A stretch of 64,000 nucleotides of DNA, taken from positions 1,193,740 to 1,257,739 of the forward strand of contig NC_019859.2 in the NCBI RefSeq assembly GCF_002234675.1, read 5' to 3'. The notes beneath the pieces are model-generated. The model made no database searches and had not been told where the DNA came from. It saw only the letters and a list, made by a program, of their open reading frames with translations. Position 1 is the stretch's first letter. The number at the start of each line of letters is the position of its first letter. Both the position numbers and the translations under genes were made by a program. Positions 11,701-24,568 of this stretch are shown in pieces. The DNA is from Oryzias latipes. Lineage: Eukaryota > Chordata > Actinopteri > Beloniformes > Adrianichthyidae.

Positions 11701-14365
11701 CTAAAGTCTGAAACATGAATTTGTGTTCAAGAAGTCTAAAAATAAAATGAAGCCATCATCTTCAATGAACTGATTATAGTCAATCAGATCCAGAACTAAC
11801 CGGATATTATTGTGAATTGATCGTCTTTAAAAACCCTGATTGTGTGTCTGAGATGATCTGATTCAGTCCTGTTTATAATCCAGATGCAGAAATGTTGGTT
11901 ATGATTTTCTAATCACTGTAGATGAGGGATGTTGGTCTGAAATGATCCATCAGTCTTGCGTCTTTTCCAGCTTTAGGAATCGGGTGACGGCGCCCGGCTT
12001 CATGGCGGTTGGAAGGATCATTTCCTTTATGACCAACAGAAACTGCTCTTTCAAGTGTTTCCAGAAATGTCTGTCAAAGTTAACAGTCAGCCCATCAGAT
12101 CCTGGAGATTTAACTACAGCTAAACCTCTCATGGCTTTTTCTGCTTCTTCCATAGAGATTTCTGCTTCAAAGTTTTCATCCACTTTAGGAGCCAAATCCT
12201 TGATGTGATTAAAGAAGCGATCAGCATCCTGACATGAATAAGAGGAAGAGAACAGCCCTACTGTAAAACTGGAACATTTCTCTCTTCATTTCCTCCATAT
12301 TTGTACTTTTCCTGCCAGTAATCTGTGAACAGCATTCTTCTCTTGTCGCCTTTTTTCCCGTCTACAGCAGTAAACTGAACTTTTCTCTCCCTCTTCAACC
12401 CATTTAGCTCTGGATCTAATAAAATCCCCTTGGCTTTAGAGACGTACACGTTATCCAGTGAGGTTTGCAGGAATGCAGGTCTCTGTTTCTCACCGTCACT
12501 CAATAGAGATTTACAACAAAGAGAGTTCATTTCTCTGATCATTTCCATTTCTTTTTGTTTACCATCTCTACTCAATCTTTTGCTGTGAGTTATGGAAATC
12601 TGTTTGCTTTGAATCTGAAAAACTCCCATTTGTCCCTCTGAGAGGTGAACTGTCTGTCGTTAGTTATCCTCAGGATTTCATTCATAATGGCCTGAGAAGA
12701 AACTTCATCCTCTAAAAGACTAGAGTTGAATTTTTAGCATTATTGCATAATGAGCTTCATCATGGAATGGTCTGTTAATGGTGCAACAGAAATATTAGCT
12801 ATTGATGTAAAATTCTGTTGATTTTCATTTGTCAACCAAAAATCTGGATGTAGCAGATCCATCTGGTTTAACCCAAGTGAACATTAGGATTATCATCAGA
12901 AACATTGAAATCTCTACATAAATGAAGAAGAACTGGATTATGATGGTTTTGAAACGCTGAAGGAAATCTGTCACGGTATTCATCTTCCACCATATTGAAA
13001 TCACCTCCAATGATGAGATTATTGTTAGGATATCTTTGGTTTTGCTCTTTAACAGAATTTGTAAATATGAAAACAGGATTTTGTTTTGTGCTGCAGATTT
13101 GTATCCAGATACATTTCCCAGAATAACAATTTGATCAAATTAACCAGTGACCAGAACCATCTCTGTTTGTTACTAGAAGCTTGCCAGAAAAATAATTCAG
13201 TAATATAGCGCCCCCTGCTGGCCGGTTGGTGCCATGAGAAAAAAGGATTTTATCTCCTCACTGATTGGACCAAAACTTTCCATCATCCTCATCAGTGAGT
13301 TTCTTCTAAACAACAACATTTAACTTTTTAGCTTTTGCAAAACAAAAAAGTGACTTTCTTTTAACAGAATCCCAAACACCCCTAGTATTTAGTGAAATAA
13401 AAGATCACACAGAACTTAAAGACAGAAATAAAACAAAAAAAAGGATGTAAACAGAAAAAATGAGAAAATTTAAGATAAAAGAAGCTGGTGTCTTAAATTA
13501 AAGGTTAGCTGTGCCCCAAACTATTTATTAAACATGAAACTGAGAATTTTAACATTAGATGGTGATTTTTACTAAAATGTTTAACTGGAAAATAATAGAA
13601 ATTGTTGTTACAAATTATAGAAACAGTGGTTAAGACCTTTCACATCTTAGAAAAAATACTGTTGTTAATAGAAGATAAGATACAAAAAATAAAAAGGATA
13701 AAATACTCAACTTAGATTTGCTCTATTATGTGAACAAAGTGACTTAAATGTTAAACCTTAGAATAACTAGAGTAAAAAAAAACTACAAATCTAATAATAA
13801 AACAATATGAACTCTTTAATGCAAAATAGGTAGGCCACCTCCCTGTAAACATCTCACTTCACAGTGACTCTAGTCCCGTTGATGGATCCCACATGGCCCC
13901 CCATGGTAGACGTTCCTCCCTTCTTCCCGCTCCATCTCCATCAGACGGCTGCTCGAGCTTCTCGGAAGTGGATCCTCAGGTCTCTGCAGGTCTTGGTGAT
14001 CTTCCTGAAAGCGTCTCTATGGCGCCTCGTGATTAACTGCAGGATCACCTGGCATGTCTTCCTTCCTCCCTCCTCCCCAGTGGATGAACCGTGTCCACCG
14101 TCGTGTCCATCACGTCTGTCCACTGCGGTGCGGTTTTGGACAAGATTTCATCCACAGATTCTCTGATGTTCTCCTCATCTTTTTCTTTCAGACCATGAAT
14201 TTTAAAGATCCATCTTCGTTTATATCTTTCCAGATCTTCAACTTTTTCCTTCAGTTCTTGGTTCTCCTTCACAACCCGTGGTTCTTCTCTTTCCATCGTT
14301 GTGATCTTTGTCTTGCAGTCTTATTTCATCTCAACCAGCCGCAGGATGTTGGCCACCATGATTGT
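8796..14365 (-). mobile_element. decayed L1-type (Tx1/L1 clade) LINE
   Basis: Read on the minus strand: an ORF1-like coiled coil with ...RRWIFKIHGLKEKDEENIRE (14296-14045); an APE endonuclease with IIGGDFNMVEDEYRD (about 13020-12960) and APLTDHSMMKLIM (about 12790-12730); the RT region MRGLAVVKSPGSDGLTVNFD (about 12130-12070) and the catalytic-site relic QLADDTPTFMKD (about 11460-11430); and a C-terminal block NTLLISGKCFIHKSRF (about 9090-9040). A T-run at 8800-8811 is the poly(A) tail. Many stops and frameshifts break all parts. An L2-type LINE has inserted near its 3' end. Confidence 0.8.
9152..10078 (-). mobile_element. L2/CR1-type LINE 3' fragment inside the L1
   Basis: On the minus strand from about 10075 it encodes a CR1/L2 RT C-terminus (TDFKILLTVFKCLNGLAPSY, LWNSLPEDLRAAESINAFRK, LKNHLFNLAFS, then stop). 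A 3' UTR follows and ends in the motif AAAGTGCTTTATAAATAAAG near 9170 (seen here as CTTTATTTATAAAGCACTTT on the plus strand). L1 coding homology lies on both sides, so this element landed in the L1. 5'-truncated, as is usual. Confidence 0.75.
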
Positions 14366-14833
14366 TGACAATCACGGAATAGAAAATGAAAGTTCAAAAC
14401 GAGTCTCCCCTTATCCTGCATGATTGACCAAATAGAAAAATAAAATACGTTTTCACTTGGTACTGAAATTGTGGTTTTGTGAGAAATACGGTTCGTGACA
14501 TGAAAGGGAATTTACTTTTATATCTAGCACATCGCAAAAGTTAAGATACCAATAAATGGTTACCTTATGTGCTAAAAACCTTATGGCAGCTTGCTCTATT
14601 TAATCAAATGAATCCCTTTATGGATGCTTTTTTTGTGTTAGATGTTCGCCTCCTATGTAAACGAGTCATTGGGAGTTTAACATAAGTTAGAGTCCTATGT
14701 TGCAGTAAAATAGGTTTTTGGTCATTTCTCCACAGTTTCCCCTCATATCCTGCAGCCCTAACCTACAGATTATGTTTTGCACATAATAAAGCAAGTCTAA
14801 ATGTGGAACATCAGCTCTTCAGATCAGGTGTGT
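14366..14833. other. spacer between L1 and histone array 1
   Basis: No gene. The last 30 bp, including GAAGAGCTG read on the minus strand (14821-14813), match the corresponding flank of array 2 and fit the histone downstream element that pairs with U7 snRNA. Further left the two arrays no longer align. Confidence 0.5.
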
Positions 14834-14849
14834 GGCTCTGAAAAGAGCC
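14834..14849 (-). terminator. histone mRNA 3' stem-loop (H2B, array 1)
   Basis: GGCTCTTTTCAGAGCC on the minus strand, a 6-bp stem with a 4-nt loop, about 30 nt after the H2B stop. It is bound by SLBP for cleavage without polyadenylation. Confidence 0.95.
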
Positions 14850-14878
14850 GTTGGTTTGCGTGGATCACATGGGTCCGT

Positions 14879-15400
<522 letters not shown>

Positions 15401-16775
15401 TCGCAGTGAAATGGGCGTATTTCAGCAAGTCCCAAAACATTAAATGTGCTAGTGGATGACTGTGTCACTGAAAAGGTTACAAAATTAGTTAATTTTTGGT
15501 TTAAAGGAAGAAATACCTTTGGTTGAAAATTGTGTTATTAAAATGTGTAAATTGTGTTTTATTTGATTTCATGCTGTGTAGTACTAAGTTAAATTGCAAT
15601 CTTTTATGAAGTTGTGTAAAATGCTAATAACGCCAGAGATCCTGAGAACTCGCGGGATTTGATATTGGGCTGAGGAGTTTATTCTCACATCATAATAGAC
15701 TTTGAACCAAGATCCATGCAAAAAGGCAGCTTGGAAAAGGAGTCAACCAGCTGTGAGAAGTTGTATACAGACTGGTAATTCATCAAAGACCTCCGAAGTG
15801 ACAGGCAGCCACGAAGTGGTTAACTTGTTATATATTTTCTGGTAAAACTGAAAATGTCAAGTCTAACGGTTTTTGTACAACTCTGTTCTGTAGTTTTCAC
15901 GGCGTTACATGGAATGAAGACATGAAAACGCGCCTGTTCTCGAGAACACCGTGTCCAGCATTGTCATTGAGGAGGAACAGTGAAGAAAACTCTACAGGTG
16001 ACTTTACAGTGATCAGAAGATCATTAAAAATAAAAGCTAAACATTGAAAGCCAAGTAAACTTTTAACACTGTAAAGGAAAAATTGCTGAAATTATCAAAA
16101 AATAATTCCAGAAAACATAAAAACGCTGTTTGGCTTTTCTCAGTCTTCAAGTCAGCCATAGTTTGTGAAAAAAAAAATGAATCTGTCCAATGACTTTCTT
16201 TAATGATGAAACTGAAACATTTTTGGTGAATGGCTACAGGACAAAGTCCATTGGGGCCAATACGGGTCATGTTTTTATTGGTTGTGGAATCCAAGTCGTG
16301 ATTTATAGACAGCTTATGTTATTATACATCGTGTTCGAATGAGTCTTTTTAATACACCCACGTTTGAAAAACGGTAACATTCGAGTTTTAACCATCCAAA
16401 TAAAAATAAAAGGACCTCAGGAAGACTGAGATAATGTAGTGGAAGCTACTTTGGCACCCAAATAGACTTTATGAAATATGAATTGGCTGGAATGACGTTT
16501 TAGTGTAAGTCTTCATGTTAGAAATTTCTACTGCACGTTCTATGCCTCCATTCTTAAATTAACAAATATACAAAAGATAAGATGGACGCTCATTTGGCAC
16601 CCGACAAGACTTCAAATAGGAATTGACTCAAGTTACGTTGCAGTGGACGGACCAGCTTATAATATTCATTATGCTTAGCGTATGACAAACTTCCAAGTGC
16701 TTTTAAGTTCATGACTATTCTTCAATTTAAATATGATATGTAATCGTAGATTCTCTGCTCTAGAGAGAAGTTGGT
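15401..16775. other. H2B-H4 spacer, array 1
   Basis: No gene. Its two ends align with the array-2 spacer, but about 500 bp in the middle (roughly 15470-15990) has no counterpart there. I see no terminal repeats around that extra segment. Confidence 0.5.
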
Positions 16776-16791
16776 GGCCCTTAAAAGGGCC
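16776..16791 (-). terminator. histone mRNA 3' stem-loop (H4, array 1)
   Basis: GGCCCTTTTAAGGGCC on the minus strand, a perfect 6-bp stem, 31 nt past the H4 stop. The stem has three G-C pairs then C-T-T, a variant of the usual GGCTCT. Confidence 0.95.
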
Positions 16792-16822
16792 TTTTGTTGT
16801 CTGCAGCCAGCGGATCAGTGAT

Positions 16823-17375
<553 letters not shown>

Positions 17376-19310
17376 GGGCCTGTTGCACAAAAGTAGAATT
17401 AAGACATCCGGGATAAATGACTGAGCTGAACTCAATGAATCCAAAACATGTGCGTCCAGGCTTAATTGGTTGCACAAAGACCAAGCCAGGATGAGCAGAC
17501 ACGGATTCATCAAGCCAGGTGTAACCAATCCTGGATAGGTGCGCGCTCACGGCTCACTCAAATAGACCCCTCCACAGATCATAGATAAACTGATTTACCA
17601 TGGCAACTAGAGCCTCGTACCTTTCCCCGTCGGAAGCACAAATCCTCATGGAGGCATACGAGGAGGTAAAAGATATAATTAAGAAGAAAGGCAACACCGC
17701 CACAGTGATAAAGCACACTCAAGATTTTTTTAAATTAAATTACCAGCCAATTAATTTTATGAAAATGTAACTTGTCATTTCAACCAGAAAATGTTATGTT
17801 TGTTAATCTTACGTGAATGAATCATGTCGATCGTACATAAAAATAATCCATTTAAAAGTTACTAATTTCAATCATGTTGATCCAACATGATACCATTAAA
17901 TTGGATACATTAGTAATCGCAAGGAATTGTGGGATTGCATTTTCTTTGTCTATCTGGGCAGATTGGGGTCTAAGTGTGAGTTTTTGTCCATGGGTTTTAT
18001 TGTCTAGCTGTTTTACTCTGTTTTAACTAGTGATTTAAACTGATATGTTTATTTCTTTTCTGCACCATGAGTTAGAGTTTGGTAGAGGATGATGATCCAC
18101 CCCCTTGTGCGGAAAAATGTTCATGTAACATAAAACAGAATTCGCGTTATTTGAACTCCTGTCTTGTGATGTGGGACATTACTATGTATTTCATGTCTTT
18201 GATGTGAAAATTAAAAGACCCATTGGAAAACATTATCAATGTCAGATGTATAAATAACATTAAAGCAAAAATAAAGTTATATCAACATAAATTTAATTTG
18301 AATAAACTTAATTTAATGAGGTGTGACCAATTGAAGTGATTCAGTTAAATTGGATCAACTTTTTTCTTTTTAGAGTGAGCAACAATATTAATTTAAAGTT
18401 GGGTCCAACTGCAGTATTTAGATTGAATCAACTTAAATTTATTAGTTTGAACCTAAGTACATTAAGGAGGACCAATATGATTCATTGTTCTTCAAGTAAC
18501 GCTGTCTAATCATGTGGAAATTATTTCCATAATTTTCTTATGTTCATTCAAAGTTAACCTTTTTTTGAGTGTAGTTTACCTGCTTTAATTTGTCCTTATT
18601 CAATAAAGGAACATCATGTTACACATTGTGTTTTAAATGGAATGTGTATTATTTTATATGACAGAGTACTAGGGCCCACTAAGGAAAAAAGGATAAAGTC
18701 ATAAATTTATGAGGCTGGTTCTTTCTGCAGAAAAGCCACGTATTCTTTTTACAGTTTTGATAGTGATACTTCCTATTCTGGCACATCAGCATGTCTTCGT
18801 TTATGAAACTATACTGAAGCACAATTTCACCAAATGCCCCACATCTGTCATTTTAACAACTGTCCTCCTTTAAAACAACTGGTTACAATATTATGACTTG
18901 TCTTTTTTTCCCCTCTGTGGCCCTAATATTCTTTTATTTTACATATAGCCTTATAGTCTATGGGAAACTGTAAATTATGTAATGATAGCAACATCATCTA
19001 AAACTAGTCTAGTTTTAGATATAACTAGTCTAGTTATATGTGATAACAATGTATAGTGAGCAGTGAAATAACTATTGGTTTCCATTTGTGGCGACTGCTG
19101 ACTGACATTAGGGATGAGATTAAATAGATCCTGGAATTTAGCCTGGTCTGGAGCAGGCTAGCTCCACAGAATAAATCTCCATGGTAACTTATCCCATAAC
19201 ATATCCTCCTGCCCCCTATCCAGCTTTAGTGCAACCGGATTGGGGATCAATTGAGCCAGGATCACCAAGATATCCTGGCTTAATCCCTTATCCTACTTTT
19301 GTGCAACAGG
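17376..19310 (+). mobile_element. TIR DNA transposon relic (Harbinger-like, Myb/SANT start)
   Basis: Left end GGGCCTGTTGCACAAAAGTA and right end CTACTTTTGTGCAACAGG are inverted copies. Inside, from ATG 17599, a short frame MATRASYLSPSEAQILMEAY, EEVKDIIKKKGNTATVIKH looks like the start of the Myb/SANT-like protein of PIF-Harbinger elements, then decays. No DDE transposase is visible. Removing 17376-19310 restores GAGCTCTG|CTGTAC, matching GAGCTCTGCTGTAC in array 2 (about 51150), so it inserted after the arrays split. A subterminal AT-rich region (17750-18570) may be a further nested element. Family name is inference. Confidence 0.7.
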
Positions 19311-20009
19311 CTGTACAATAATGTATAACAATATAACATCCACTTAAACAAACAAAACCTTTAACATGTTAAAGTCACAAGAAGCCAATAATGCACATTT
19401 AAATTTAGTAATAAAGCCGATTTAACTTTGCCTCTTCTGATATTTTGAATATAATATAAATTTGAATAACTGTAAAGAACATTTACTTGAACTTTGTCTT
19501 TTGCAGTTGCGAACAGTAACCTCTTTAAATTCTAATAAATTAATGTATCCTGATGAAGTGGACATCATATATAAAAGTGTATTGTGAAGATGTGAAACAT
19601 AAACTAACTTTTTTTTAATCTAAGTGTAATTTTAAATATAAATGCTAGTTCCACAGCAGTCCTTTATAGCTTGAGTTTGTCATTTTCTCCCAAACTTTTC
19701 ACAAACACTTTTGAACTGTAATGTCTTGTTTGGGTATTTGTGATTTGCTGTAATTTATTTGTGGTCTAATGATGAAATAATCCACATTTATACATTAGTT
19801 GTAGTCTATTTAGTTATGTTTTAACGACTGCTGAACCTTTTTAGTTAATTCTTTGTTCCTTTTTGTGATTGTGCCCTTAAGTTTGTTATCAACCTAATAT
19901 CTCATAATTTGCACTGATTCGTTCATATATTAATAAGTGAAGTGAAGCTGGTTTTAGTGTTGAGTGTTTTCTTGAATCAGAGGAATGAGCTGCTGACAGG
20001 AGAAGTGGT
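19311..20009. other. H4-H1 spacer, array 1
   Basis: AT-rich, alignable along most of its length with the array-2 spacer at about 51160-51780. No gene. Confidence 0.6.
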
Positions 20010-20025
20010 GGCTCTTAGAAGAGCC
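20010..20025 (-). terminator. histone mRNA 3' stem-loop (H1, array 1)
   Basis: GGCTCTTCTAAGAGCC on the minus strand, 31 nt past the H1 stop; identical in array 2. Confidence 0.95.
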
Positions 20026-20056
20026 TTTGTTTCTACAGAATTCTGAGGATGTTTCT

Positions 20057-20665
20057 TCACTTCTTCTTGGCTGCTGTCTTCTTGACTTTGGGCTTGGCTG
20101 CCTTCTTAGCGGGAGCTTTCTTGGCTGCGGGGGCTTTCTTCACCGCCTTCTTGGGGCTCTTTTTGGGGCTCTTGGTGGCCTTCTTGGGGCTCTTGGCTGC
20201 TTTCTTGGGCGCTGCTGCGGGCTTCTTCACCTTCTTGGGAGACTTCTTAGCAGCTGCGGGCTTCTTGGCTGCTGCCTTGGGCTTCTTAGCCGCTGCGGGT
20301 TTCTTGGCGGCGGGCTTCTTGGCTTTAGGAGCGGCTTTCTTAGCTGCAGGCTTCGTGCTTTCGGTCGTCTTGCTCATCTTGAAGGAGCCGGCAGCGCCGG
20401 TGCCCTTGGTGTGGACCAGAGTCCCCTTGGTCAGCAGGCTCTTGATGGCGGTGTTGACGCGGGCTTTGTTCTTGTCCACATCGTAGCCTCCGGCCGCCAG
20501 AGCCTTCTTCAGGGCGGCGGCAGACACGCCGCTGCGCTCCTTGGAAGCGGCCACCGTTTTGACGATCAGCTCGCTGACGCTGGGACCGGCCTTCTTCGGC
20601 TTGGAAGTCTTCTTCTTGGCGGCTTTGGCCGGAGCGGCGGCGGGAGCTGGAGCTACTTCTGCCAT
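20057..20665 (-). CDS. H1: linker histone H1 (array 1)
   Basis: 202-residue linker histone that binds nucleosome entry/exit DNA. It starts [20 protein letters not shown] at 20665, has a winged-helix globular domain ([20 protein letters not shown] to [16 protein letters not shown]) and a Lys/Ala/Pro-rich C-tail with repeated SPKK phosphorylation motifs. The open frame continues 30 codons upstream, but that stretch lies over the promoter, so MAEVAP is the start by family comparison. Protein identical to the array-2 copy; intronless with stem-loop. Confidence 0.97.
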   Translation of the reverse strand: MAEVAPAPAAAPAKAAKKKTSKPKKAGPSVSELIVKTVAASKERSGVSAAALKKALAAGGYDVDKNKARVNTAIKSLLTKGTLVHTKGTGAAGSFKMSKTTESTKPAAKKAAPKAKKPAAKKPAAAKKPKAAAKKPAAAKKSPKKVKKPAAAPKKAAKSPKKATKSPKKSPKKAVKKAPAAKKAPAKKAAKPKVKKTAAKKK

Positions 20666-20864
20666 GTTTGTTTTACTGTCTGGTCTGTCGCTGATCATCG
20701 ATCCTAACTGAGTTTGAAAAAGTCTGAGCGCTGACGCTGAACTTAAACACACCATGAGAACCGTGGAGACTCAAGTAGAGGCAGCTCGCAGGCGCGTGCA
20801 GGCGGAATGGCGGAACTTGTGTTTTCTTCAGCGAGATAAAAGAGTAAATAATCGGTTTTGGAAC
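20666..20864 (-). promoter_or_regulatory. H1 promoter (array 1)
   Basis: AAACACA, the H1-specific AC box, lies at about 20745-20751 (plus-strand orientation), with TTTAAG next to it as a weak TATA. The region matches array 2 almost base for base up to the transposon insertion at 20865. Confidence 0.6.
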
Positions 20865-22702
20865 CAGTGGCGGTTCTACCCTGAATTACTCCCCGGGCGA
20901 GACCCTCCCCAGGCGCCCCCCCCCCCCCATAGTCACAACAGAACTTTGTTTGTCTTTGTCAACTGACATGTTATATTGTCATTGAAATTAAGAAGTGGAT
21001 ACAAAAGATGTCAGAATTCTGAACAGCATTATAATAGTTATCAGAACACAAAAATAAAAGACCATAAGCATGGCAAAAATACAGTTAGCTAAGAAATATT
21101 AAATCAATATTAAATAAATAATATAAAATAAATATTTTAAAAACATTTATGAATTGGAAATTTAAATTGTCATGTTCTATATCGATCTCTACTTCAGAGA
21201 AGAAAAATTAGCTCATATTTTCCGTCTTCAATCCTTTGATTGGAAAATTTTCAGTTATGACCTGTTGAATTATGTTTTGTCCCCATAGATTTGCAGTAAA
21301 TGGTAAATATTCATTTTTAAAACTACCTTCAGATTTATGGAAATTCTATTGGCTAAAAATATAATCCCACATTTGTAAAACAAATAAAAAATAAACTTCA
21401 TATGCAGGCTCAAAATTAACCCCTAAATCCCCAGTTAAATGTCAAAAAAACATTGGGAAAACGTTTAGGCTGCCACAAACGATTATTAAATTTAAGACCA
21501 ATCTCAAATTATTTGCCCCATTAGCATCTTATGGCAGCAGCAGCATGCTGTGTAACCATCACAGCTTTTTTAACATTATGAACTAGTATACAACAGCAAA
21601 ACCCAACAAAACCGTTGTGTTACAGCAGAGCAGACAGACACATGAATCATAACTAATGTTACAAGTTAAGGCAGAGCAAATTTTTAAGAATAAAATCCAA
21701 AAAAAAAAAAAAAAATGACGCTATTTGCAACATTTGGGCCTACTTCAGTGTTGGTCATCGACCAAAATAAAGTTTTCATCGGCAACGTTGTTGTAGGGCA
21801 GGTAGCATTAGAATTTAGAAAAGACATGCATCAAGCTGTGAGGACTTACCCTTTTCTTTATCTCTTTTCTCCTCTTCTTCTTTTCTTTTCTTTCTAAATT
21901 GGGCACCAGATGGCTTTGACCTTTTTTTCTCCATATTTTAGATGTTTTTGGCGTTTGTTTGGCATAAATGTCCTCACGTCACGAAGAAGACATCAAGTCC
22001 GTCGACTGAACCAACTGTCACCTTAGTGACAGCATTGTTTTGTGTTGCCATTTTTTCATTTGGGCATTTAACACAAAATTAACCCAAAAAAAGCAGAATA
22101 TATTTTCTATACCTTTATTAAAGTGTAGGTTATAGAATGTCACCTTATGACTGACTTATAAAAAGGTTTGATGAAGTAGATTCAAACCCCCGCCCTTGTC
22201 CCCACCTAGCCACTTAATTTGGATGCGTCCCACAATTGAACCGATTCCCCGCAGCCCCCCCCCCCCCCCCTTTCTTCACACATTTCCAGCAGGAGCGCGT
22301 GCAGCTATAGCCAGGGGCGCTGATTCGCTACATGACGGCGCAGTCGCAGTTTTTACTTTTATTTTTTTCATCAAGCCCGCGACCGTCGCCTCCCCTGAAA
22401 GATGAGCCCGCCAGGTTTTGCGCATGCGCAAACGCGGTGGCGCTCCGTGCTCCCCCCGCGCCCCCTCCCTTCTTCTTCACACACATTTGTGTCTACTTCT
22501 CAAAGACAGGAGAGCGCACAGCTGCGGGGCGAGGGCGGCGGCGCGGCCAGGTTCAGGCTGTTACAAACTCACAAACTGTGACATAAGTAAACCAATAGTG
22601 GTGCATATAATATTTTACAAGGGCTGAGCCGCCGGTGCCGCCCCCCTTCAGTTTTCCGCCCCAGGCCACCGCCCGGACGGCCCGTGCCTAGAACCGCTAC
22701 TG
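20865..22702. mobile_element. hAT-like non-autonomous element, 1,838 bp, intact ends
   Basis: Left end CAGTGGCGGTTCTA and inverted right end CAGTAGCGGTTCTA are terminal inverted repeats. A perfect 8-bp target duplication TTTGGAAC flanks it (20857-20864 and 22703-22710), the hAT signature. Array 2 carries the uninterrupted site TTTTGGAGCAACACC (about 52626). No transposase ORF is present. The right part (22190-22680) is GC-rich with CpG and poly-C runs; an A-run lies at about 21699-21714. Confidence 0.85.
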
Positions 22703-23050
22703 TTTGGAACAATACCGAAAACTCCAGATGAAGCAGTCCACAGCGGACAAGAGTCTCTTGAGTTTCAGCTCATGTCCAGCTCTGAATCTACCGGCAGTTT
22801 CCTAAGAGAGCCTTCAAAAGTCACCCAAACCTCTGAAAGCTGAGCGCTGCTGAGCGACTTTAGCGAATATTCTGTCTCCTTAAATGCTTTTTTAAACGAT
22901 CAAACTACTTGAAAAGTATGTCTATAATTGACCAACATGTTTAAAGTCTTGTTTAAAGTTACAGCAGATATGTGCTGTTTATCATTTTGTCATAAATGAA
23001 GTTAACTTGACGACAACAAACACAAAGATGGCAGCTGACAGCAGGAATAA
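22703..23050. other. distal H1 upstream flank, duplicated between arrays
   Basis: Aligns with 52620-53000 (AAACTCCAGATGAAGCAGTC, GAGCGACTTTAGCGAATATT, CGACAACAAACACA blocks). It marks the right edge of the duplicated unit. Confidence 0.7.
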
Positions 23051-24391
23051 ATAGGTCTCCAATAAAAAACAATGACAAATGATTTTAGTTTATTTAATGA
23101 CATCCCCAAAAGAAAATGTTCACTTTACGTTTAGGATCAGACAGTTTTAAACAGTTTAGATCAGGAGTCTGTCACATTGAGAGCCATTTAGTCCAGTTTC
23201 TTACTGATCAGAGCCACAAAATCCCACTTCCTGCTTTAGAAAAACACACTTGATTGCTGTTTTTTTGACCATTAAGCCATTCGTTATAAATGTAGATTCT
23301 GAATATTTAAAAAGTTTTTTTTATAACAAATAATTTATAATAACATATTTGACTTTGCACTGTCCACACTAGAGCTCCTCAAGTCCTCGTCTCAGCTGTT
23401 TCATTGCTTGTGAAACGCCCACTGACCTGCAAACAAACAGGAATGTTTAAAAAATGATAGACACATTTAGTAAACCCCAGGAGCCACAAACGGCAAACCA
23501 CAAAATATTGACAAGTGTAAACTTAAAATAAGTCTTTATTCTCTTTGCATACTTTGTACAAAGTACAGTGAAATGGAGGTACTGTCACACCAGAATAAGA
23601 ATCATGTTCTCCTTATAATGAACTAATTATGTGTACTTTTAATGGTAAATGGAAATGTCAGGAGGCGGCAACCTAGGGCAGGCATGCCAACTGTGGCACA
23701 GGGTTGGCATGCCGGGGTGTATTCTTTTGTGCATTATTTGTGTGAAGGTATGTAATTCATGTGCTATAGTTATTCATTACTTATGTTTGCTACTTCTACG
23801 ATGTTGATGCAGAGTAAAGTCTGAAGAAAAGAAAACCAAATTAACAGCAGTGCAGGAACTCTAGTGCCTCTCGTCTGTGCAATAATGACCAAGCCGGCAA
23901 AACAATAATAGCAGATGTTTCTATTTCTAAAGACTTAATTAAAAGAAACCCCCCTAAAAAACCATGAAAACAATTTTAACTGAAAATAATTTTATAAAAA
24001 AAAACAGTTGGTTCTGCTGCTTATGTCACATCGTTGTGTTTTTCATGAATCATTCAAGAGAAAAAGTGACCAAGCTGAGAATCTTCTTGCATCAATTTCT
24101 ATATATTTTTTTCTGTCTTCTCCAAGAAATTTCCTTATTTTGAGAATTGTTGAACTAAACCAAAGCAAACATGTCAATAACAGCAGAAGGTGAAGGTAAA
24201 TCTGATTTTCTTGCATCAGGATGAGACTTTGTTGACGGTGCTGTAAAGAGCAAAATCCTCTGAATGTTCAGCTTCTGTTGTTCTGTAAGAAAAAGTAAAT
24301 AAAGTTTAATTAATTTGCCAGTTTCTAAAGAAAATAAACTTGGTTGTCATGCAAGTTGCTCACTTTTTAGCTTCAGCAGATTTCTTGCTGA
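23051..24391. other. spacer; small palindrome only
   Basis: No gene recognised. A perfect 11-bp inverted repeat GGCATGCCAAC / GTTGGCATGCC with an 11-nt loop lies at 23681-23713. The right end is 3' UTR of the CD22-like gene. Confidence 0.5.
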
Positions 24392-24568
24392 TTATTCAAC
24401 AGAGTTGTCCTCTGGTCTCTGTCTGGGTTTGGGATTTCTCCTGATGTTGGAGTACAGACATTCCTCCTGGTTCTCAGAGAGGTGGATGCTGCTGTAATGA
24501 AGCTCAAGCTGCTCTTCTGCTGCTTCTGTTTCTGCAGATGGACTGTTGATGTCTGGACTCGTGTTGAG
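24392..24568 (-). CDS. CD22-like cytoplasmic tail exon (ITIM)
   Basis: Reads LNTSPDINSPSAETEAAEEQ, LELHYSSIHLSENQEECLYS, NIRRNPKPRQRPEDNSVE, stop. LHYSSI fits the ITIM pattern (L-x-Y-x-x-I), recruiting SHP phosphatases. LYSNI is ITIM-like but has Cys at -2, and also contains a YxN Grb2-type motif. Phase 0 start after acceptor GTCCTGCAG. Confidence 0.8.
   Translation of the reverse strand, partial: LNTSPDINSPSAETEAAEEQLELHYSSIHLSENQEECLYSNIRRNPKPRQRPEDNSVE

Noticed and set aside
20027-20707. Plus-strand open frames over H1 (and 51797-52477)
   Set aside because: Leu/Gly-rich antisense shadow of the Lys/Ala-rich H1 tail.
20666-20755. 30-codon N-terminal extension of H1 (also 52436-52525)
   Set aside because: It lies over the promoter and H1 box, does not look like H1, and MAEVAP is the family start.
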